Counted from the first letter of the stretch, positions 1 through 8,905 are shown. The stretch: DNA of 64,000 nt from CAZTHK01 sp964613215 (GCA_964613215.1 CAZTHK010000009.1:62001-126000), one strand, 5' to 3'. Numbers and translations are program-made. The notes: generated by a model not told the origin, from the sequence alone.

Positions 1-225
1 ATAAGCCAGACTCGGGCTATCGGTGACATGATATATTATTATTCCCGAAAATATGCTGAGAGTTATACTCTGAGAGAGGGTCTGGAGATGATGATGAGTG
101 AGATAGAGGAAGAGGGAATGGATCTGATCTCTAATTTCAAGGAGGGCAATTACGCCAGACCCAGATTGTTCGAAGTAGCTGCAGCCATCAACCGGATGCG
201 GACTCTGAGGCTTAAGAATATTTAA
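1..225 (+). CDS. C-terminal end of an unidentified protein (5' cut by window edge)
   Basis: The reading frame is open from base 1 to a TAA at 223-225 and gives 74 residues, so the start lies upstream of the window. An internal ATG at 28 has no convincing ribosome binding site, which also argues that this is a tail. The visible part is helical and charged, with an acidic run (EIEEEG) and an ending rich in Arg and Leu (residues near FEVAAAINRMRTL). I do not recognise the family. A sensor kinase gene starts 32 bases downstream on the same strand, so the two may be co-transcribed. Confidence 0.6.
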   Translation: MSQTRAIGDMIYYYSRKYAESYTLREGLEMMMSEIEEEGMDLISNFKEGNYARPRLFEVAAAINRMRTLRLKNI

Positions 226-257
226 ACCGGTTTTTTATTAAATACGGAGCTGGAGAG

Positions 258-2366
258 ATGAAATCATATGATAAGGGTATGATTTCGGCGATACTGGATG
301 TTTTCGACTACGCCGGAGACGGTATAGCCATTATCGATTTTGACAAAAATGAAATAATCTACTGTAACAGGCAGTGGGCCGGGATGTCCGGCATGGATGA
401 GAACAGGGATTACCGGGGAGCCAGCATACTGGAATTCCAGAGGGAGGACAACCGCTACCTGTTCCATGAATTTAAGGAAGCTCTGGAAAAGGATGACCAG
501 GTAATAAAGAGGATTAGCACTAACATGCCGGATGGAAAACCACACACCCTGGATGTAAGGGTGAATCTGGTTCGAAGTATTTCTCCCCGGCTCTCAGTGG
601 TGATAATGAGGGATGTGACCGAGTATGTCAGAAACAGGGAGGAACTGAAGCGTCATCAGGAGAACCTGAGCAGAATTGTTGAACAGAGAACAGAGAGGCT
701 GAATAAGCTCAACCAGACCTTGCAGGAGGAAGTGGTGGAGCATAGAAGGGTGCTGGATAAGCTCAGGGCCAGTGAGGAGTCCTCCAAAGCACTGTATAAG
801 AATATTCCACTTCCAACCTTTACCTGGCTGAGAGAGGGGGATGATTTCAGGCTGGCGGATTATAACGATGCAGCTTCTGAGATAACATCCGGCCGTATAT
901 CTGAATATGTCGGAATTACCGCTTCCCGTCTGTATAACGACCAGCCCTCCATTCTGCATGATCTGGAAAAATGCTACAGTGAAAAAGTTAATATAGACCG
1001 GGAGGTAGAGTATCATTACGTCAGCACCGGCAGGGATAAACATCTGGCTGTGAAATACGCCTTTGTTCCTCCTGATATGGTACTGGTGCACACCGAGGAT
1101 ATAACTGAAAGAAAGCAAAATGAAGAAGAGATAAAGAAGTACCGGGAACACCTGGAAAAGCTGGTGGATGAGCGTACCTCCAGGCTGAAGGATAGAAACA
1201 GAGAGCTCAACCTGCTGAACCAGATAAACAGAACTATCATCTCCCGGGATAAGCCGGGCAGGAGTCTCACTTCCATGATGAAACTGCTGGCTGATTTCTT
1301 CAATGCAGGCCACACCACCCTGTATAGACTGGACAGCCTCAATGGGGGGGTTGCCCTGCTTGCTTCCACAGGCATTCATAAGAGGGGTGGAGAGAAGGCA
1401 GGGGATGAATTCGTTAGTGCCGGGGATGTTATTAAAAGTTTGGAAGAGGGGAAGGGGGGAGAGAGGTTACCTCCCGAATTGATCTACCATGAGCGTTTCA
1501 GCAAGGTGCTGCGGAGGGAGGGGATAGAAAGTTCGATAGTTTTTCCGTCGGGGGTGGGGGAACGCAAGAATTATCTGGTAATATTTGACCTGCTCCGGGG
1601 AGAAGACATTCCTGCTGAGAGCACCGGGATTATGGAAGCGGTGGGAGAACAGATAGAGATAGCCCTGGAACGGATGGAGCTGATGGAAGAACTGGAGCGA
1701 AGAGAGAAGGAACTGAAAGAGCTTACCAGCAATCTGTTCGACCGCATCGAGGAGGATAGAAAGAAGATGGCCATGAATCTCCACGATGATATGGTGCAGT
1801 CCCTGATTTCCCTCAACCTCGAATTCGACATGCTCAGGGAGAAGTTATCTCCCGATGAAAAGAAGGAGCATTCCATCAGGGTTATCAGGGAACAACTTAA
1901 GCGAATAACCAACAACACCCGGATGTACTCATACCAGCTGCGACCCCCCATGCTGGATGACCTGGGGTTGATTCCGGCCATAAGGTCATATGCCGGAAGG
2001 ATAGAAGAGGGAAACAGGATCAGGGTGGAGGTGCAAGCGGCCGGATTCGATGTGGAACTACCGGTGCAGATTGCTCTGACCATATACCGGGTGGTCCAGG
2101 AGGCGCTGACCAATGCGGTGAGGCATTCCGGGGCCAGTAAGGTGTCTGTTAGATTGACCAAAGGGTATCCCAGGGTTATAATAGTAATAGAAGATAACGG
2201 GTCCGGTTTTAGTGCTGAGAGGGATGGAACTATTCCCGGTGGATTAGGTATAATCGGTATGAGGGAGAGGGTTGAAATGTGGGGGGGAGATTTCAATATG
2301 AGATCACCCCGGCCATGTGAAGGAGGAGGAACCAGAATTCGTTTTACACTTCCCCTGGAGGTTTGA
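258..2366 (+). CDS. PAS-PAS-GAF sensor histidine kinase, NarL/DegS (HisKA_3) class
   Basis: This is a 702-residue soluble sensor kinase that should autophosphorylate and pass phosphate to the response regulator encoded next to it. No membrane segment is visible, so it is probably cytoplasmic. In order: a PAS domain (about 10-125), a coiled-coil linker, a second PAS (about 170-290), another coiled coil, a GAF domain (about 325-475), then a HisKA_3 dimerisation helix with LHDDMVQS and the phosphoacceptor His at about 509. The ATPase domain has an N-box near 610 (QEALTNAVRHSG), EDNGSGF, and GLGIIGMRERV near 661. The start ATG has GGAG a few bases upstream. The signal it senses cannot be read from sequence. 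Confidence 0.92.
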   Translation: MKSYDKGMISAILDVFDYAGDGIAIIDFDKNEIIYCNRQWAGMSGMDENRDYRGASILEFQREDNRYLFHEFKEALEKDDQVIKRISTNMPDGKPHTLDVRVNLVRSISPRLSVVIMRDVTEYVRNREELKRHQENLSRIVEQRTERLNKLNQTLQEEVVEHRRVLDKLRASEESSKALYKNIPLPTFTWLREGDDFRLADYNDAASEITSGRISEYVGITASRLYNDQPSILHDLEKCYSEKVNIDREVEYHYVSTGRDKHLAVKYAFVPPDMVLVHTEDITERKQNEEEIKKYREHLEKLVDERTSRLKDRNRELNLLNQINRTIISRDKPGRSLTSMMKLLADFFNAGHTTLYRLDSLNGGVALLASTGIHKRGGEKAGDEFVSAGDVIKSLEEGKGGERLPPELIYHERFSKVLRREGIESSIVFPSGVGERKNYLVIFDLLRGEDIPAESTGIMEAVGEQIEIALERMELMEELERREKELKELTSNLFDRIEEDRKKMAMNLHDDMVQSLISLNLEFDMLREKLSPDEKKEHSIRVIREQLKRITNNTRMYSYQLRPPMLDDLGLIPAIRSYAGRIEEGNRIRVEVQAAGFDVELPVQIALTIYRVVQEALTNAVRHSGASKVSVRLTKGYPRVIIVIEDNGSGFSAERDGTIPGGLGIIGMRERVEMWGGDFNMRSPRPCEGGGTRIRFTLPLEV

Positions 2367-2367
2367 A

Positions 2368-3033
2368 TTGGGTGAGGATATCAGAGTATTGTTAGTGGAT
2401 GATCATACCATTGTCCGGCAGGGTTTCAGGAAGCTGCTGGAGGAGAGTGGTATAGGGGTGGTCGGGGAGGCGTCCAATGGAAGAGAGAGTATAAGAAAGG
2501 CCAGAGAGCTCAAGCCGGATGTGGTGATAATGGATATAAAGCTGCCTCATCTGAACGGAATCGAGGCAACCCGGAAGATCACCGGGGAACTTCCCTCTGC
2601 CAGGGTAATAATGCTTACCGTTCATCTGGATGAGCTTTATGTGTACAGGTCGCTGGACGCCGGGGCCAGGGGCTATCTGGTTAAGGAAACGGCTGCAGAG
2701 GATCTGCTCAATGCAATCCACAGCGTTATGGAGGGGGAAATTTACCTCAGTGATAATTTTCCGTCCGACCTGCTGGATAAATACAGGAAGATGAAGAGGG
2801 CCGGGAAGAAGATCGATGAGTTCAGCAAGTTGACCAGGAGGGAAAGGGAAATTCTCCAGCTGATCGCAGAGGGTTATACCAGCAAGCGTATCGGCGAGAT
2901 ACTTTTCATCAGCAGAAAGACGGTGGAAAATCACAGAGCCAATATTATGAGAAAGCTTGATATTCACGATATGGCGGGATTGATACGCTATGCCATAAGG
3001 ATAGGATTGGTGGATTCAGGTGTTGAAAAATGA
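2368..3033 (+). CDS. NarL/FixJ-family response regulator (receiver + LuxR HTH)
   Basis: This 221-residue DNA-binding response regulator is the likely partner of the kinase just upstream. The receiver domain has the acidic pair DD at 11-12, phosphoacceptor Asp at 56 (IMDIKLP), a conserved Thr (LTVH) and Lys (VKE). The C-terminal LuxR-type helix-turn-helix begins at LTRREREILQLIAEG and includes SRKTVENHRANIMRKL. I choose the TTG at 2368, two bases after the kinase stop: GGAGG lies about 8 bases upstream and the receiver begins immediately after. An in-frame ATG at 2317 would add 17 residues that only read through the end of the kinase gene. Target genes are unknown. Confidence 0.9.
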   Translation: MGEDIRVLLVDDHTIVRQGFRKLLEESGIGVVGEASNGRESIRKARELKPDVVIMDIKLPHLNGIEATRKITGELPSARVIMLTVHLDELYVYRSLDAGARGYLVKETAAEDLLNAIHSVMEGEIYLSDNFPSDLLDKYRKMKRAGKKIDEFSKLTRREREILQLIAEGYTSKRIGEILFISRKTVENHRANIMRKLDIHDMAGLIRYAIRIGLVDSGVEK

Positions 3034-3144
3034 GTACTATTGCCTATTTATTTTATGAATGATATAGTATATTATGAATAATGAACGGCAAGAGATTAGA
3101 AAAAGTCAGTGGTTTATTGAAATTAAAAAAAAGAAAATTAGGGG

Positions 3145-3171
3145 TTGATAAAAGGAAATCTAGAGTATAAA
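3145..3171 (+). promoter_or_regulatory. Candidate sigma-70 promoter for the folded element
   Basis: TTGATA (3145-3150) and TATAAA (3166-3171) are separated by 15 bases, a short but usable spacer. A perfect 7-base inverted repeat, CTAGAGT/ACTCTAG around ATAA (3160-3177), overlaps the -10 and could be an operator. Transcription would begin near 3178, just ahead of the folded element. Confidence 0.4.
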
Positions 3172-3177
3172 CTCTAG

Positions 3178-3397
3178 CAGGAATAAAAAAGGAATTGCCG
3201 TCTGGTAGAATGGGAGCCTTTTCCTTCCTACCACCAAAACCCCATCTCTTCCCCTAGGAGATGAGCCGCTTATTGGGAAAAGGCTCCCGCCTGAAACTTC
3301 AGGTGATAACCTGCTACGCTCCAGTGAGAGTCCCTTAGGATCGCTTTCCACTTCTTTAGGAGCTGAGGTTAACAAATTCCAGGCGGCAATTTTTTTA
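3178..3397 (+). ncRNA. Candidate structured non-coding RNA, family unknown
   Basis: The 410-base gap between genes holds a strongly folded element. A 13-pair closing stem joins 3193-3205 to 3379-3391 (one G-T pair) and is flanked by an A-run and a T-run. Inside are a 13-pair stem (3212-3224 with 3276-3288), a nested hairpin (3243-3248 with 3258-3263), a CCTGAA/TTCAGG hairpin (3290-3303), and a branched arm (3308-3312 with 3366-3370; 3318-3322 with 3359-3363; 3323-3326 with 3349-3352). It matches no riboswitch, 6S, SRP, RNase P or tmRNA core that I know. The promoter-like sequence upstream and the T-run at 3390-3396 favour the plus strand, but palindromes cannot settle this. A palindromic mobile remnant is the alternative. 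Confidence 0.5.
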
Positions 3398-3443
3398 ATT
3401 ATTGCTTGCCACCACCTCCCCGGATAGGGTTTAATCGAGAATT

Positions 3444-4265
3444 ATGAACTTACCGTCATCGAAAAATCCCGGTACCCTGTTATGCCTTTTCATAATGGTT
3501 ATCCTTCCATTCTCCTCCGCTCATTCGGAGAATCAGAAGGAACTCAGAAGCAACCATCCCATCAATCTGGTGAGTATCCAGACCGGCTATCTGCTGGGAG
3601 CGGGTGGCAATAAGAGGGTCGGACTGGGAGAGAGCGGATTCGGGATAGCAGAGAAGTTCCAGTTCACCACCAATACCCAGCTGGATTTGTTGACCTTCCT
3701 GAACGGCCAGGTCAAGCTGGGTGTTCTGGACGACCGGAATGGAATTCCGGCGGTAGCGGTGGGATTGGGGTACTACAATCTTATCAGCTCGAATTTTATT
3801 GTGGAGGAGGCGGTAAGGGCCGGATTTTCGGACAGGGAGATGGATATCGAGAGCGGCCTGGAAGTATTCAGTGTATTTGCATCGGTAAGTAAACAGCTGC
3901 ACGAAATGGCAAGAGTGCATGCCGGCTACCAGTACCGTTATCTGAAGGGACATGTGGATTCAGACCGGGCCTTTGAACTGACCAGTCAACGTGATACGGT
4001 AGCTGTTTATCTGTCCCTGGATCAGGATGCCAGCCATCACAGTATCGTTTCCGGACTGGATGTGAATCCAGCCAGCAGAGTGAAATTGCTGGTAGAGCTT
4101 GGCTATGACATATCTTATGGCCGGGGAAGGGGAGGGGCTGGAATAAGGATCAATCCGGTGGGGGGATTTAATATCCAGGTGGGCATTCTGTGGCCGGGGA
4201 TCGACCTGGATGAGGATATAGAGATTCCGGTTATTCCGCAGTTTTCTATCTTCTGGAGGTTCTGA
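3444..4265 (+). CDS. Predicted secreted or outer-membrane beta-barrel protein, unknown function
   Basis: This 273-residue protein begins with a signal-peptide-like segment (charged start, then LLCLFIMVILPFSSA, cleavage probably after the Ala-His region near residue 27). The rest alternates polar and hydrophobic residues with many Gly and aromatic positions, and it ends in FSIFWRF. A terminal Phe is typical of outer-membrane barrels recognised by the BAM complex. I do not recognise a named family. A lipoprotein gene follows after 5 bases, so the two probably form an operon and may act together at the envelope. No strong ribosome binding site is visible before the ATG. Confidence 0.65.
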   Translation: MNLPSSKNPGTLLCLFIMVILPFSSAHSENQKELRSNHPINLVSIQTGYLLGAGGNKRVGLGESGFGIAEKFQFTTNTQLDLLTFLNGQVKLGVLDDRNGIPAVAVGLGYYNLISSNFIVEEAVRAGFSDREMDIESGLEVFSVFASVSKQLHEMARVHAGYQYRYLKGHVDSDRAFELTSQRDTVAVYLSLDQDASHHSIVSGLDVNPASRVKLLVELGYDISYGRGRGGAGIRINPVGGFNIQVGILWPGIDLDEDIEIPVIPQFSIFWRF

Positions 4266-4270
4266 ACAGG

Positions 4271-4807
4271 ATGAGGCCAATAGCATCTTTAATATTTGTG
4301 GTAATTCTTTTCATTTCGGGATGTGTAACTACTCTTGAGATCAGTACCAGAGGTGAACCTCAGGAGATAGCTCCCATACTGATAATCGAGGCTGATACTA
4401 ATTATTACAGGGATGAGGAGCTGGAGGTACCCCAGGAGATAAGGGATGAGGATTACCGGATTACCTTTGTGGATGTATGGGCTGATATTCTGATAAGGTA
4501 TCTGAATTATCCCGTGGATGTAAAACTTTATATAGGATTGGAACCGGGAGAGGAAAATCTGGAAGATACCACCAGGAATACCCTGCTGGCTCAGAGGTAT
4601 ATCTCCCAGGCGGGAGAGAGACACAGGATCAAAACCACCAATCCCGATCTGATATTAACCGCTCTGAAACAGGAGAAATTCTATGTGAAGATGGTGGCCA
4701 TATCTGAAAATCAGAACAATGCCTATGTCAAGGTTGAAAATATTTATCTGGATATCCGGATGGAACGGGAGACATCGGGATTATTACCTTTTCTTTATTT
4801 TTTCTGA
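4271..4807 (+). CDS. Predicted lipoprotein, unknown function
   Basis: This 178-residue protein has a lipoprotein signal: a hydrophobic stretch followed by the lipobox ISGC, with the lipidated Cys at about residue 16. The mature part is mixed alpha/beta and acidic and ends in aromatic residues (LLPFLYFF). No family is recognised. It lies 5 bases after the barrel-like gene, which suggests co-expression and perhaps a shared envelope role. An inverted repeat GAGGCAGAAT/ATTCTGCCTC (4818-4827 with 4887-4896) follows the stop and may mark the transcript end. Confidence 0.65.
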   Translation: MRPIASLIFVVILFISGCVTTLEISTRGEPQEIAPILIIEADTNYYRDEELEVPQEIRDEDYRITFVDVWADILIRYLNYPVDVKLYIGLEPGEENLEDTTRNTLLAQRYISQAGERHRIKTTNPDLILTALKQEKFYVKMVAISENQNNAYVKVENIYLDIRMERETSGLLPFLYFF

Positions 4808-4838
4808 CAGAAAAGGAGAGGCAGAATTATTCTGTATC

Positions 4839-4867
4839 TTGACCGTATCAGGGGCTCAGGGTAAATT
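4839..4867 (+). promoter_or_regulatory. Candidate promoter for the 99-residue gene
   Basis: TTGACC (4839-4844) and TAAATT (4862-4867) are 17 bases apart. The -35 form matches the promoters upstream of pepD and pruA. The -10 is weaker, so this is a moderate call. Confidence 0.35.
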
Positions 4868-4943
4868 ATTACGGTTGCAGGTTATTATTCTGCCTCTGGT
4901 TAATTGGTAAAATATTTGAATAATATGATTCCGGAGACTTGCC

Positions 4944-5243
4944 ATGAGCTGGATGGATAAGAGAAGGCAGATCAGGGAGGATATGGCTGAGGTTTTCTCA
5001 TCATATACCTCCATCAGCCGGGATAACTTTCTGAGCAGGTTCTATGATCCCGGAGATCCGCCCACCATTGGTGATTTCGATAATCACTTCATCCCGGATA
5101 GAAGCACGGAAGAACAGATTCTTTCTGCGTTAGCCCGGGAACTATCCCTGGATGAAGAGAAGGTGGAAAGCCATTATCACAGGGAAGAGACCTTCCCTCA
5201 GTTCGGAGAACATCTGCTCAGGATAGGGGCTTATCCTGTATAA
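4944..5243 (+). CDS. Small hypothetical protein (99 aa)
   Basis: This 99-residue, mostly helical, charged protein has no signal peptide or membrane segment and should be cytoplasmic. It holds a Gly/Pro-rich turn (DPGDPPTIGDFDNHFIP) around residues 36-53. I do not recognise a family. The gene has its own upstream spacing of about 135 bases with a possible promoter, and it sits between two envelope genes, so it may be independently expressed. Confidence 0.5.
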   Translation: MSWMDKRRQIREDMAEVFSSYTSISRDNFLSRFYDPGDPPTIGDFDNHFIPDRSTEEQILSALARELSLDEEKVESHYHREETFPQFGEHLLRIGAYPV

Positions 5244-5322
5244 ATTTTACCAGCGCTGAACTTATCCCGGTTGTGACTGGTTTTCTTTTCCCTGATCTGG
5301 TTTGAAAGAGGGGAGAGATTGT

Positions 5323-6504
5323 ATGAAAGCTTTTGTTGGCAGTATGGCTGTATGGTTGATATTTTTATGGAGCCTGGCTGCGGTGGCCGGGGATGGGGGA
5401 GCTGTTTACTATGACCGGGGACACTACTGGATCGAAATTTCAATAAGTATCGATGAACCGGAGAAGCAGGCCCCTCCGGCTGAATCTCAGTTTGAAATTA
5501 TGGATGTGGGAGATGGAAAAACATTCAATCCCAGCAGGGTAGAGTTGCTGGAAAAGAAGGGTGAAAGGTTAATATTACTCCTGTCTTCCGGCAAGATCAA
5601 GGGAAAGCGTTGCTACCGGGTCAGTTATGCTCCCTCCAGCTCCGGGTCCGTAGCCATCGATTCGATATGCGATCCCTTCTATTCAAGCAGAGAGAGGGAT
5701 GAATGCCCGGCCAGAAGTTTCTTCCGGCGGAATATAGCCCCCGCTTTCGGCAGGAGTGGCGAGCTGTACAGCCTCAACACCCTTACCTGCGAGTATGACG
5801 CCGCCACGGAGAAGAGCAGCACAAATTTTGAACTCGAGCCAGTGGTAAACCTGGGGAGACTGGAGATAAAGCCTTCACTGAAGTACCGCAGTACCAGCTA
5901 CAATACGGATGATTCCGGAAAGCAACCGGCCAGAAGCAGAGCAGCCGGAATGGAGCTTTCCGGGTATGCCTGGGCGAATGAAATGAGGTATGGGATTTCC
6001 GGAAGTTACCATCACCAGCGTACTGTCACCGGGACAGGCGAAGGGGAGGAGAGTGTATACGGGCATGAGCTGAGTGTTCAGGGATGGGTCAGGCTGGATA
6101 ACCTGTTTGATCCCTTGAACCGTTACTGTATCAGTGTCTTCAAGGGAATGGATCTGGGTTTCGGCTACGCCTGGTACAGCTCGAATGACCGCGAGGTTTT
6201 TGGAACAGACAGATTCAACTGGGTAACCCCCTTTTATAAAACCAGATTTACCTGGACACTATTTTACGGGATTCAGCTCTCCTACATGCTGGAGTCATAC
6301 TGGCCTGAATCGGTCAGCGGGAGGTTTGAGGAGTACCACTCGGTCAAGTTGAGACTGCTGCTCAGGGATATCCTTCCCCCCAGGGCGTACCGGGCCTATC
6401 ATCCTGATCTTCAACTCACCTGGAGGAGGGGCAGAAGGCTGCCCCTGTTCGAACAGGAGGAAAAACTCTCCCTCGGCTTCACCTTCGACCTCTATCCCTG
6501 GTGA
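5323..6504 (+). CDS. Predicted secreted/outer-membrane protein, unknown function
   Basis: This 393-residue protein begins with a signal peptide (MKAFVG, then a hydrophobic core ending near VAG). The mature protein has an N-terminal domain with an Ig-like feel (about 30-130, ending in a Cys pair near CDPF). A longer C-terminal half is rich in Tyr, Trp and alternating strands, as in an outer-membrane barrel, and ends FTFDLYPW with a terminal aromatic residue. I choose ATG 5323 because GAGGGGAGAG precedes it; a TTG at 5302 would put the ribosome site inside the gene. No named family is recognised. Confidence 0.65.
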   Translation: MKAFVGSMAVWLIFLWSLAAVAGDGGAVYYDRGHYWIEISISIDEPEKQAPPAESQFEIMDVGDGKTFNPSRVELLEKKGERLILLLSSGKIKGKRCYRVSYAPSSSGSVAIDSICDPFYSSRERDECPARSFFRRNIAPAFGRSGELYSLNTLTCEYDAATEKSSTNFELEPVVNLGRLEIKPSLKYRSTSYNTDDSGKQPARSRAAGMELSGYAWANEMRYGISGSYHHQRTVTGTGEGEESVYGHELSVQGWVRLDNLFDPLNRYCISVFKGMDLGFGYAWYSSNDREVFGTDRFNWVTPFYKTRFTWTLFYGIQLSYMLESYWPESVSGRFEEYHSVKLRLLLRDILPPRAYRAYHPDLQLTWRRGRRLPLFEQEEKLSLGFTFDLYPW

Positions 6505-6683
6505 AAGAGCAATAAGCATGATCTGTTTTCCGGATATCTGGAGCGGGAAGCTCATAATCTGCGGTCATGAAAAGATTGCAGCAGAATCAGTGATTTTTCA
6601 GGCAACCATGACTGTAGTGGAAATGATTCCGGTGAAGCTGGAGGCGGCCGGGTTAAGCTGCATATTAAGGATGATAAATTTCT

Positions 6684-7079
6684 TCACGATTCTGTTACTT
6701 TGACCATGCATTTTCTGGAGCGGGGACCGTCGAATTCGCAGAAGAATATGGCCTGCCATGTTCCCAGTACCAGCTGCCCCCCCGATACAAGCACAGTCTC
6801 TGAAGTACCTACCAGTGACGACTTTATATGAGAATCCGAATTCCCTTCGGCGTGGCCGTAATCCCAGCCGGCCGGGATTACCTTCTTCAGAGTTGACTCG
6901 ATATCCCTGGCCACCGCCGGGTCCGCCTTCTCGTTGATGGTGACCGCTGCAGTGGTATGAGGGACGAAAACGTGGCAGATCCCATTCCGGATATTGCTAT
7001 TCTCCACAGCTTCCCTTACCCGGGAGGTAATATCGACCAGTTCCGATCTCCTGCCTGTCTTTACCTTGAAATCATACAT
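6684..7079 (-). CDS. yjbQ: YjbQ-family protein (UPF0047; secondary thiamine-phosphate synthase-like)
   Basis: At 131 residues this is a full-length YjbQ/UPF0047 protein. The family signatures are HTTAAVTINE (about 46-55), GHAEGNSDSHIKSSL (about 79-93) and LGTWQAIFFCEFDGPR near the C-terminus. The conserved His residues are intact. The family forms a compact trimer, and the E. coli member has weak thiamine-phosphate synthase activity; its physiological role is unsettled. It is read opposite to pepD from a shared 313-base upstream region. No thiamine gene is nearby, so a biosynthetic role is not supported by context. Confidence 0.9.
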   Translation of the reverse strand: MYDFKVKTGRRSELVDITSRVREAVENSNIRNGICHVFVPHTTAAVTINEKADPAVARDIESTLKKVIPAGWDYGHAEGNSDSHIKSSLVGTSETVLVSGGQLVLGTWQAIFFCEFDGPRSRKCMVKVTES

Positions 7080-7256
7080 CGTTCGAACCTCTCCTTCCCT
7101 GACTGGCTAGGGTAATATCATAATATCTCGTTTCTCCGGTATATTGTAAGGCCCCTTGAACCATCAGTCCAGGGATAGATATTAGAGATTATCCCGGCCT
7201 CTGGTAGTTATGGACAAAATAAATATTCCGGAATCTGGATTTTAATGCTTAATACC

Positions 7257-7285
7257 TTGACCGGGGCAGAAGGGTGACCTATAAT
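7257..7285 (+). promoter_or_regulatory. Sigma-70-like promoter for pepD
   Basis: TTGACC (7257-7262), a 17-base spacer, and a perfect TATAAT (7280-7285). Transcription would start near 7292, giving a leader of about 100 bases before the pepD start at 7393. It lies in the divergent gap 7080-7392, where nothing else is evident apart from possible yjbQ promoter sequence. Confidence 0.65.
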
Positions 7286-7392
7286 TCGTCATTCATCATA
7301 ATCAGCTCCTGTGAGGGGGCCAGCAGACAGATAAATTGGTGTAAGTTAAGTCGATCAAATTGATTAGTGTCTTTCGTGAAGGAGGTTTAGAG

Positions 7393-8844
7393 ATGTCGAT
7401 AACCGATCTTGAACCGAAACTGCTGTGGAAGCATTTCGATGAGATAAGGAAGATTCCCCACTGCTCCGGCAGCGAGGAAAAGATAGCGGAGTATGTGATG
7501 TCCTTTGCCCGGGAGAAGGGGTTCGAGGCGGATAAGGACAAGGTGGGTAATGTGATGGTGCGCGTTCCCGCCACTCCCGGCCATGAAGATGCTGATACAC
7601 TGGTGTTACAGGGCCATATGGATATGGTATGCGAGAAGAATTCAGATGTGGATCATGCTTTCAGCAGTGATCCCATCCAGGTGGAGATAAAGGATGAATG
7701 GGTGACTGCCAGAGGTACCACTCTGGGGGCGGATAACGGAATCGGACTTGCCGCAGCCCTGGCGCTGGCGGAGAGTGATGATACGGAGCATGGTCCTCTG
7801 GAACTGCTCTTTACCGTGGATGAAGAGGTCGGACTGGTGGGAGCGGGCAGCCTTCAGCCGGGTTTTGTGAAGGGAAGAACCCTGATAAACCTGGACAGTG
7901 AGGAGATCGGTGAGGTTTACATCGGCTGTGCCGGCGGCGGAGACAGTATTATAACCCTTCCCGTGGATACCGTGGAGGCCCCCGCCGGGACCAAGAGCTA
8001 TAAGCTCAAGGTAACCGGGCTCAAGGGTGGACACTCCGGGATAGATATAAACGCCGGAAGGGGTAACGCCATAAAAATTGCTGCCACAGTGCTGAGCAGG
8101 ATTGTAGAGAATCAGCCCTGCCACGTGGTTTCCATCAGGGGGGGCAGTAAGAGAAATGCCATCCCCAGGGAGTGCGAGGTGGATATGATGATTCTGGAAA
8201 CCGCCAGCGATGATGTTGCCGGAATTGTCAAGGAGGCAGCTTCGGAGATAAAGGAAGAATTCAAGGATGAGGATCCTGATCTGGAGATCAACCTGAATCA
8301 GGGGGAAGAAAACTTCAACCGGGTATTTAACGCAGATTCCCAGGAAAAGCTGGTAAAGCTCCTCAACGATCTGCCTCACGGGGTTCATGCCATGAGCAGG
8401 GAGATAGAGGAGCTGGTAGAGACCTCCAACAATGTTGCCACCGTCTCCACCGGGGATGGGGAGGTAGTGATCGGAACATCCACCAGAAGTTCAATAGCGG
8501 ATGAACTGAAATCACTCAGGCAGAAGATTAAGTCGATGGCACAGGATGCGGGGGCGGAGATAGATATTCAGGAAGCCTACCCGGGATGGGAGCCCGATCT
8601 GGATTCGAAGATTCTGGCTACGGTTAAGGATGTTCATACCAGGGAATTCGGGGAAGAACCCAAGATGATGGCCATTCACGCCGGACTGGAATGTGGAATA
8701 ATCGGGGAGAAGTATGAAGGAATGGATATGGTTTCATTCGGACCATGGATCCAGCATCCCCACTCACCCGGAGAGAGAGTCAACATACCATCGGTTAAGC
8801 AGTTCTGGCAGCTGGTGGTAGCGGTGGCCAGAGAGATAGCCTGA
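7393..8844 (+). CDS. pepD: Aminoacyl-histidine dipeptidase / cytosol non-specific dipeptidase (M20C)
   Basis: This cytoplasmic zinc dipeptidase of family M20 has 483 residues, matching the usual PepD length. Metal-site motifs are present in order: QGHMDMV with His 75, LGADNGIG with the bridging Asp 114, VDEEVG with Glu 144-145 (catalytic base and ligand), and the later INLDSEE. The lid and dimerisation domain follows (about 205-390), and a C-terminal His motif (AIHAGLECGI) closes the catalytic domain. It should hydrolyse dipeptides including Xaa-His for amino-acid recycling. ATG 7393 is chosen for its GGAGG about 8 bases upstream; a TTG at 7360 lies before that site. A strong terminator follows. 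Confidence 0.95.
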   Translation: MSITDLEPKLLWKHFDEIRKIPHCSGSEEKIAEYVMSFAREKGFEADKDKVGNVMVRVPATPGHEDADTLVLQGHMDMVCEKNSDVDHAFSSDPIQVEIKDEWVTARGTTLGADNGIGLAAALALAESDDTEHGPLELLFTVDEEVGLVGAGSLQPGFVKGRTLINLDSEEIGEVYIGCAGGGDSIITLPVDTVEAPAGTKSYKLKVTGLKGGHSGIDINAGRGNAIKIAATVLSRIVENQPCHVVSIRGGSKRNAIPRECEVDMMILETASDDVAGIVKEAASEIKEEFKDEDPDLEINLNQGEENFNRVFNADSQEKLVKLLNDLPHGVHAMSREIEELVETSNNVATVSTGDGEVVIGTSTRSSIADELKSLRQKIKSMAQDAGAEIDIQEAYPGWEPDLDSKILATVKDVHTREFGEEPKMMAIHAGLECGIIGEKYEGMDMVSFGPWIQHPHSPGERVNIPSVKQFWQLVVAVAREIA

Positions 8845-8868
8845 CCGGCGCCGGATTTGAACAGATAG

Positions 8869-8905
8869 AACCCCCGGGGTTCTGATCGATCCCCGGGGGT
8901 TTTCT
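8869..8905. terminator. Rho-independent terminator between convergent genes
   Basis: An 11-pair G/C-rich stem (AACCCCCGGGG at 8869-8879 with CCCCGGGGGTT at 8891-8901), a loop of 11 bases, then TTTTC on the plus strand. It lies 25 bases after pepD and can also serve the convergent dehydrogenase gene. Confidence 0.8.

Noticed and set aside
3160..3375. Minus-strand open frame of 71 codons across the folded element
   Set aside because: Its codons simply read through the palindromes; no ribosome site and no protein-like pattern. The base-pairing explains the sequence better.
6518..6703. 61-codon plus-strand frame between the envelope gene and yjbQ
   Set aside because: No ribosome site, low-complexity translation, and it overlaps the end of yjbQ.
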